Source: Polaribacter marinaquae (GTDB lineage Bacteria; Bacteroidota; Bacteroidia; Flavobacteriales; Flavobacteriaceae). Taken from it: DNA of 64,000 nucleotides. This document shows positions 61,848-64,000 of the stretch, piece by piece. How positions within the stretch are numbered: position 1 is the stretch's first letter; each line of letters opens with the position of its first letter. The translations under genes and the position numbers were made by a program. Where the stretch lies: contig NZ_CP150496.1 in assembly GCF_038019025.1 (NCBI RefSeq), forward strand, positions 2,434,001-2,498,000, read 5' to 3'. The notes below the pieces were generated by a model. The model was given only the letters and a program-made list of their open reading frames with translations, did no database searches and was not told the DNA's origin.

Positions 61848-62837
61848 ATGAAAAATTACCCATTTGTTATACTACTAATTTGTGCTTTATGCTTTTCTTC
61901 TTGTTCTAAAGAAACTATAAAGAAAAATTATACTTTTAAAGGAGCCGTATTTGGAACAACATACAAAATTACCTACTTAAATACAGATGAAAATTATAAA
62001 GAAAATATTGATAGTTTATTTCTTAAAATGAATAATTCTTTATCTACTTATATTTCAGATTCAGAAATTTCTAGAGTAAATAGAGATGAGGAAAATGTAG
62101 AGTTAGATCCTTATTTTATAGAGGTTTTTAAAAAGTCTAAAAGAATTTTTAAAGAAACTAATGGTTACTTCGATCCAACAGTTGGTAATTTGGTAAACGC
62201 TTGGGGTTTTGGGCCAAAGAAAACAAAATTAGATCTAACAGAGGCAGAGGTTGCCAAGGAAATGCAGTTTGTAGGTTTTGATAAATTACAATTAGAAAAC
62301 TCGACAATTAAGAAAGAATTCCCCGGAATTTATTTAGATTTTAATTCAATTGCAAAAGGTTTTGGTATAGATGTAGTTGCTCGTTTTTTAGAAAGTAAAA
62401 ATGTAAAAAGTTATTTAGTAGAAATTGGTGGAGAGATTAGAACAAAAGGTTTTAAAGAGGCAGATAAACCATGGTTGGTAAAATTAGTAGATCCAATAAA
62501 TGCAGATGGTTCTGGTTTTAAAACTCTAAATCTATCTAATAAATCGATGGCAACATCTGGTAACTATAGAAAGTTTAGAATATCAGAATCTGGTAAAAAG
62601 TTTGTGCATACTGTTAATCCTAAAACTGGTTACGCACAAGAAAGTAATTTATTAAGTGCATCTGTAATTGCAGATTTAGATTGTGCAGATGTAGATGCGT
62701 ATGCCACCGCATTTATGGCAATGGGATTAGAAAAAACAAAAAATTTCTTAAAGAAGAACAGTAAAATTAAAGCAATTTTATTGTACACAAATGAAAACGG
62801 AAATCTAGAAGAATACACCAATTATACCTACAAGTAG
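61848..62837 (+). CDS. apbE: FAD:protein FMN transferase ApbE
   Basis: ApbE attaches FMN covalently to proteins such as the NqrC and RnfG subunits. The 329-residue lipoprotein (lipobox FSSCSK) has GTTYKITY, the WGFGP and LDFNSIAKGFGID segments, GGEIRTKG, and the C-terminal SMATSGNYRKF and HTVNPKTGY motifs. Flavinylated targets are not in the window; Na+-NQR subunit C elsewhere is the natural candidate. Confidence 0.94.
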   Translation: MKNYPFVILLICALCFSSCSKETIKKNYTFKGAVFGTTYKITYLNTDENYKENIDSLFLKMNNSLSTYISDSEISRVNRDEENVELDPYFIEVFKKSKRIFKETNGYFDPTVGNLVNAWGFGPKKTKLDLTEAEVAKEMQFVGFDKLQLENSTIKKEFPGIYLDFNSIAKGFGIDVVARFLESKNVKSYLVEIGGEIRTKGFKEADKPWLVKLVDPINADGSGFKTLNLSNKSMATSGNYRKFRISESGKKFVHTVNPKTGYAQESNLLSASVIADLDCADVDAYATAFMAMGLEKTKNFLKKNSKIKAILLYTNENGNLEEYTNYTYK

Positions 62838-62912
62838 GTAGTGTTTTTCGGCTTAAAAATGACTATTTTTTTTTATATTGCACTCTAAAGTTCTCAATAC
62901 CCAACATTTACT

Positions 62913-64000
62913 ATGAAAAAACAATTGTTATCTATTTTTTTTGCTACTTTTTTTTGTAGCTTTTATGCCCAAAACAATTCAGAAATTGCCAACGTATATA
63001 TAAATAGAGCCAATACTGCTATTGAAGAAAGTATAGATTATAAAGAAGCACTAGATCTTTTTGAAAAAGCCATGAAATACATGGATACCGTAACAAAACC
63101 TTCTGTTGCAGACCTAGGAGCAAGAATATACTACGAATTAAAAAATTACAGACAAGCTCAAAAATATTCGAAACAATATTTTTTACTAGCTAAAAATAAA
63201 AAATCTGAAACTTATCAGCAGCAATTAGAACTATTTGTTACTATTGATGAAGAATTGAAAGAGCAAATAGAAAGAGAAAGAATATTAGAAGAAGAGAGAA
63301 TTAGGAAATCTAAAGAACTTAAAAGAATAGATTCTTTAAAATTTATTTGGAAAAAGACTTCTATGGATATGGCTTTAAAAGTAGATAGTGTTTACAATTT
63401 TAACGCTAACAATTATGCATTGTTTTCTAAAGAAGGTAAGTTTGGAGTTATAAATGATAAAGCAGAAATAATTTTAGAAGCCAAAGAATACACAAATGCA
63501 ATTAATTTTGCGGGGTATTTTTTATTACTGAATAAATCTAAAGAGGCAACTAAAATTTATAGTTTTAATACAAATAGCGGTACAGGTATTTTATTACCAA
63601 ATCCATCTGACTTTAACGCGCTTTCTACACATTTTGGTAAGGTAATGTTGCCAAGAGAAAACGGAAGGTTAATTACATATCCAAACAACTCATATGAACC
63701 TTTAGTTTTTGACTTAAATCAAGGTAAAATTGTTAAAATCTCTAATAAAGAAGATTTAATGAAAGATTTAAAAAAGAACGATGTTTTAAGAAAATATAAT
63801 AAAGATGGTGAAGTAAAAGTAGATAAAGATTGGTATTTGTTTGGAGGTCATTTAGGTGGCGGAATTTACCCGCTATATGTAGAAGGAGATTATAATGTTA
63901 AAGCTTTTTTATGTTCTGTAGATGGTACAATGTTGTATGCTGATTCTAAGTACGATTATATTGGTTCTTTTCATGATAACAAAGCGCAAGCTGTAAAAGG
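62913..64000 (+). CDS. TPR/WG-repeat-like secreted protein, 5' part
   Basis: This frame starts with ATG at 62913 and stays open to the last base, so only the first 362 residues are seen. A signal peptide (MKKQLLSIFFATFFC, cut near YAQNN) is followed by helical TPR-like repeats (about 25-100), a charged coiled coil rich in Glu and Arg (about 110-140), and a beta-rich part with YALFSKEGKFGVINDKAEIIL, which matches a WG-type repeat. Such proteins lie in the periplasm or outer membrane and bind partners. I cannot name its function; the C-terminus is missing. Confidence 0.85.
   Translation, partial: MKKQLLSIFFATFFCSFYAQNNSEIANVYINRANTAIEESIDYKEALDLFEKAMKYMDTVTKPSVADLGARIYYELKNYRQAQKYSKQYFLLAKNKKSETYQQQLELFVTIDEELKEQIERERILEEERIRKSKELKRIDSLKFIWKKTSMDMALKVDSVYNFNANNYALFSKEGKFGVINDKAEIILEAKEYTNAINFAGYFLLLNKSKEATKIYSFNTNSGTGILLPNPSDFNALSTHFGKVMLPRENGRLITYPNNSYEPLVFDLNQGKIVKISNKEDLMKDLKKNDVLRKYNKDGEVKVDKDWYLFGGHLGGGIYPLYVEGDYNVKAFLCSVDGTMLYADSKYDYIGSFHDNKAQAVK

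Overview
The window is AT-rich chromosomal DNA of a marine-type Flavobacteriaceae member (Bacteroidota), most like Polaribacter or Tenacibaculum. The evidence is mixed but consistent: alternative complex III beside an A-type oxidase, menaquinone methyltransferase, PorT of type IX secretion, exosortase F, many Bacteroidota TonB receptors, no Shine-Dalgarno signals, and repeated TAnnTTTG promoter boxes. The genus is inferred. Nearly everything looks like core chromosome. I see no prophage, insertion sequence, integrase, CRISPR array or rRNA.

Layout. 1-8507 (+): respiratory operon encoding the 3' part of ActB, then ActC, ActD, ActE, ActF and cytochrome oxidase subunits II and I, closed by a terminator. 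8611-13493 (+): ruvB overlapping a SulP permease, then a sulfur-handling group (persulfide dioxygenase-rhodanese fusion, rhodanese lipoprotein, small metal-binding protein). 13552-17335 (-): an RpoD-family sigma factor and a TonB receptor behind a TPP riboswitch. 17494-23214: an Omp85-like barrel, then a minus-strand set (ArfB, NadR-like kinase, PnuC, GGGP synthase, phosphopantetheinyl transferase) and ahcY. 23310-26647: a possible intergenic repeat, an exported nuclease, and a permease next to a Tat-exported aminotransferase. 26976-30109 (-): a heavy-metal (probably copper) uptake or homeostasis set. 30155-31119 (-): exosortase F and its partner. 31176-33625 (+): a GAF protein, two unlisted tiny ORFs behind a good promoter, and purH.

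33701-39223 (+): the rod-shape operon mreB-mreC-mreD-mrdA-rodA. 39609-41552 (-): rpsT, tRNA-Glu and proS. 41737-46734 (+): a low-complexity lipoprotein, a FadL-type channel, Nfu, UbiE/MenG and PorT. 46738-52294: an rRNA/tRNA methyltransferase, TamL, fructose-bisphosphate aldolase and AccD. 52370-58192 (-): two related small barrels, a 1125-residue outer-membrane protein of unknown function, Ogt and TatD. 58295-64000: a DEAD-family helicase coupled to a small unknown protein, an SDR, an OmpA lipoprotein, ApbE, and a TPR/WG-repeat protein that runs off the window.

The best leads for something undescribed are the two tiny ORFs at 31717-32004, the Tat-exported aminotransferase with its permease, the Arg/Ser-rich lipoprotein, and the large barrel with an EF-hand-like loop. 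No single stretch shows a clear novel multi-gene defence or biosynthetic system.
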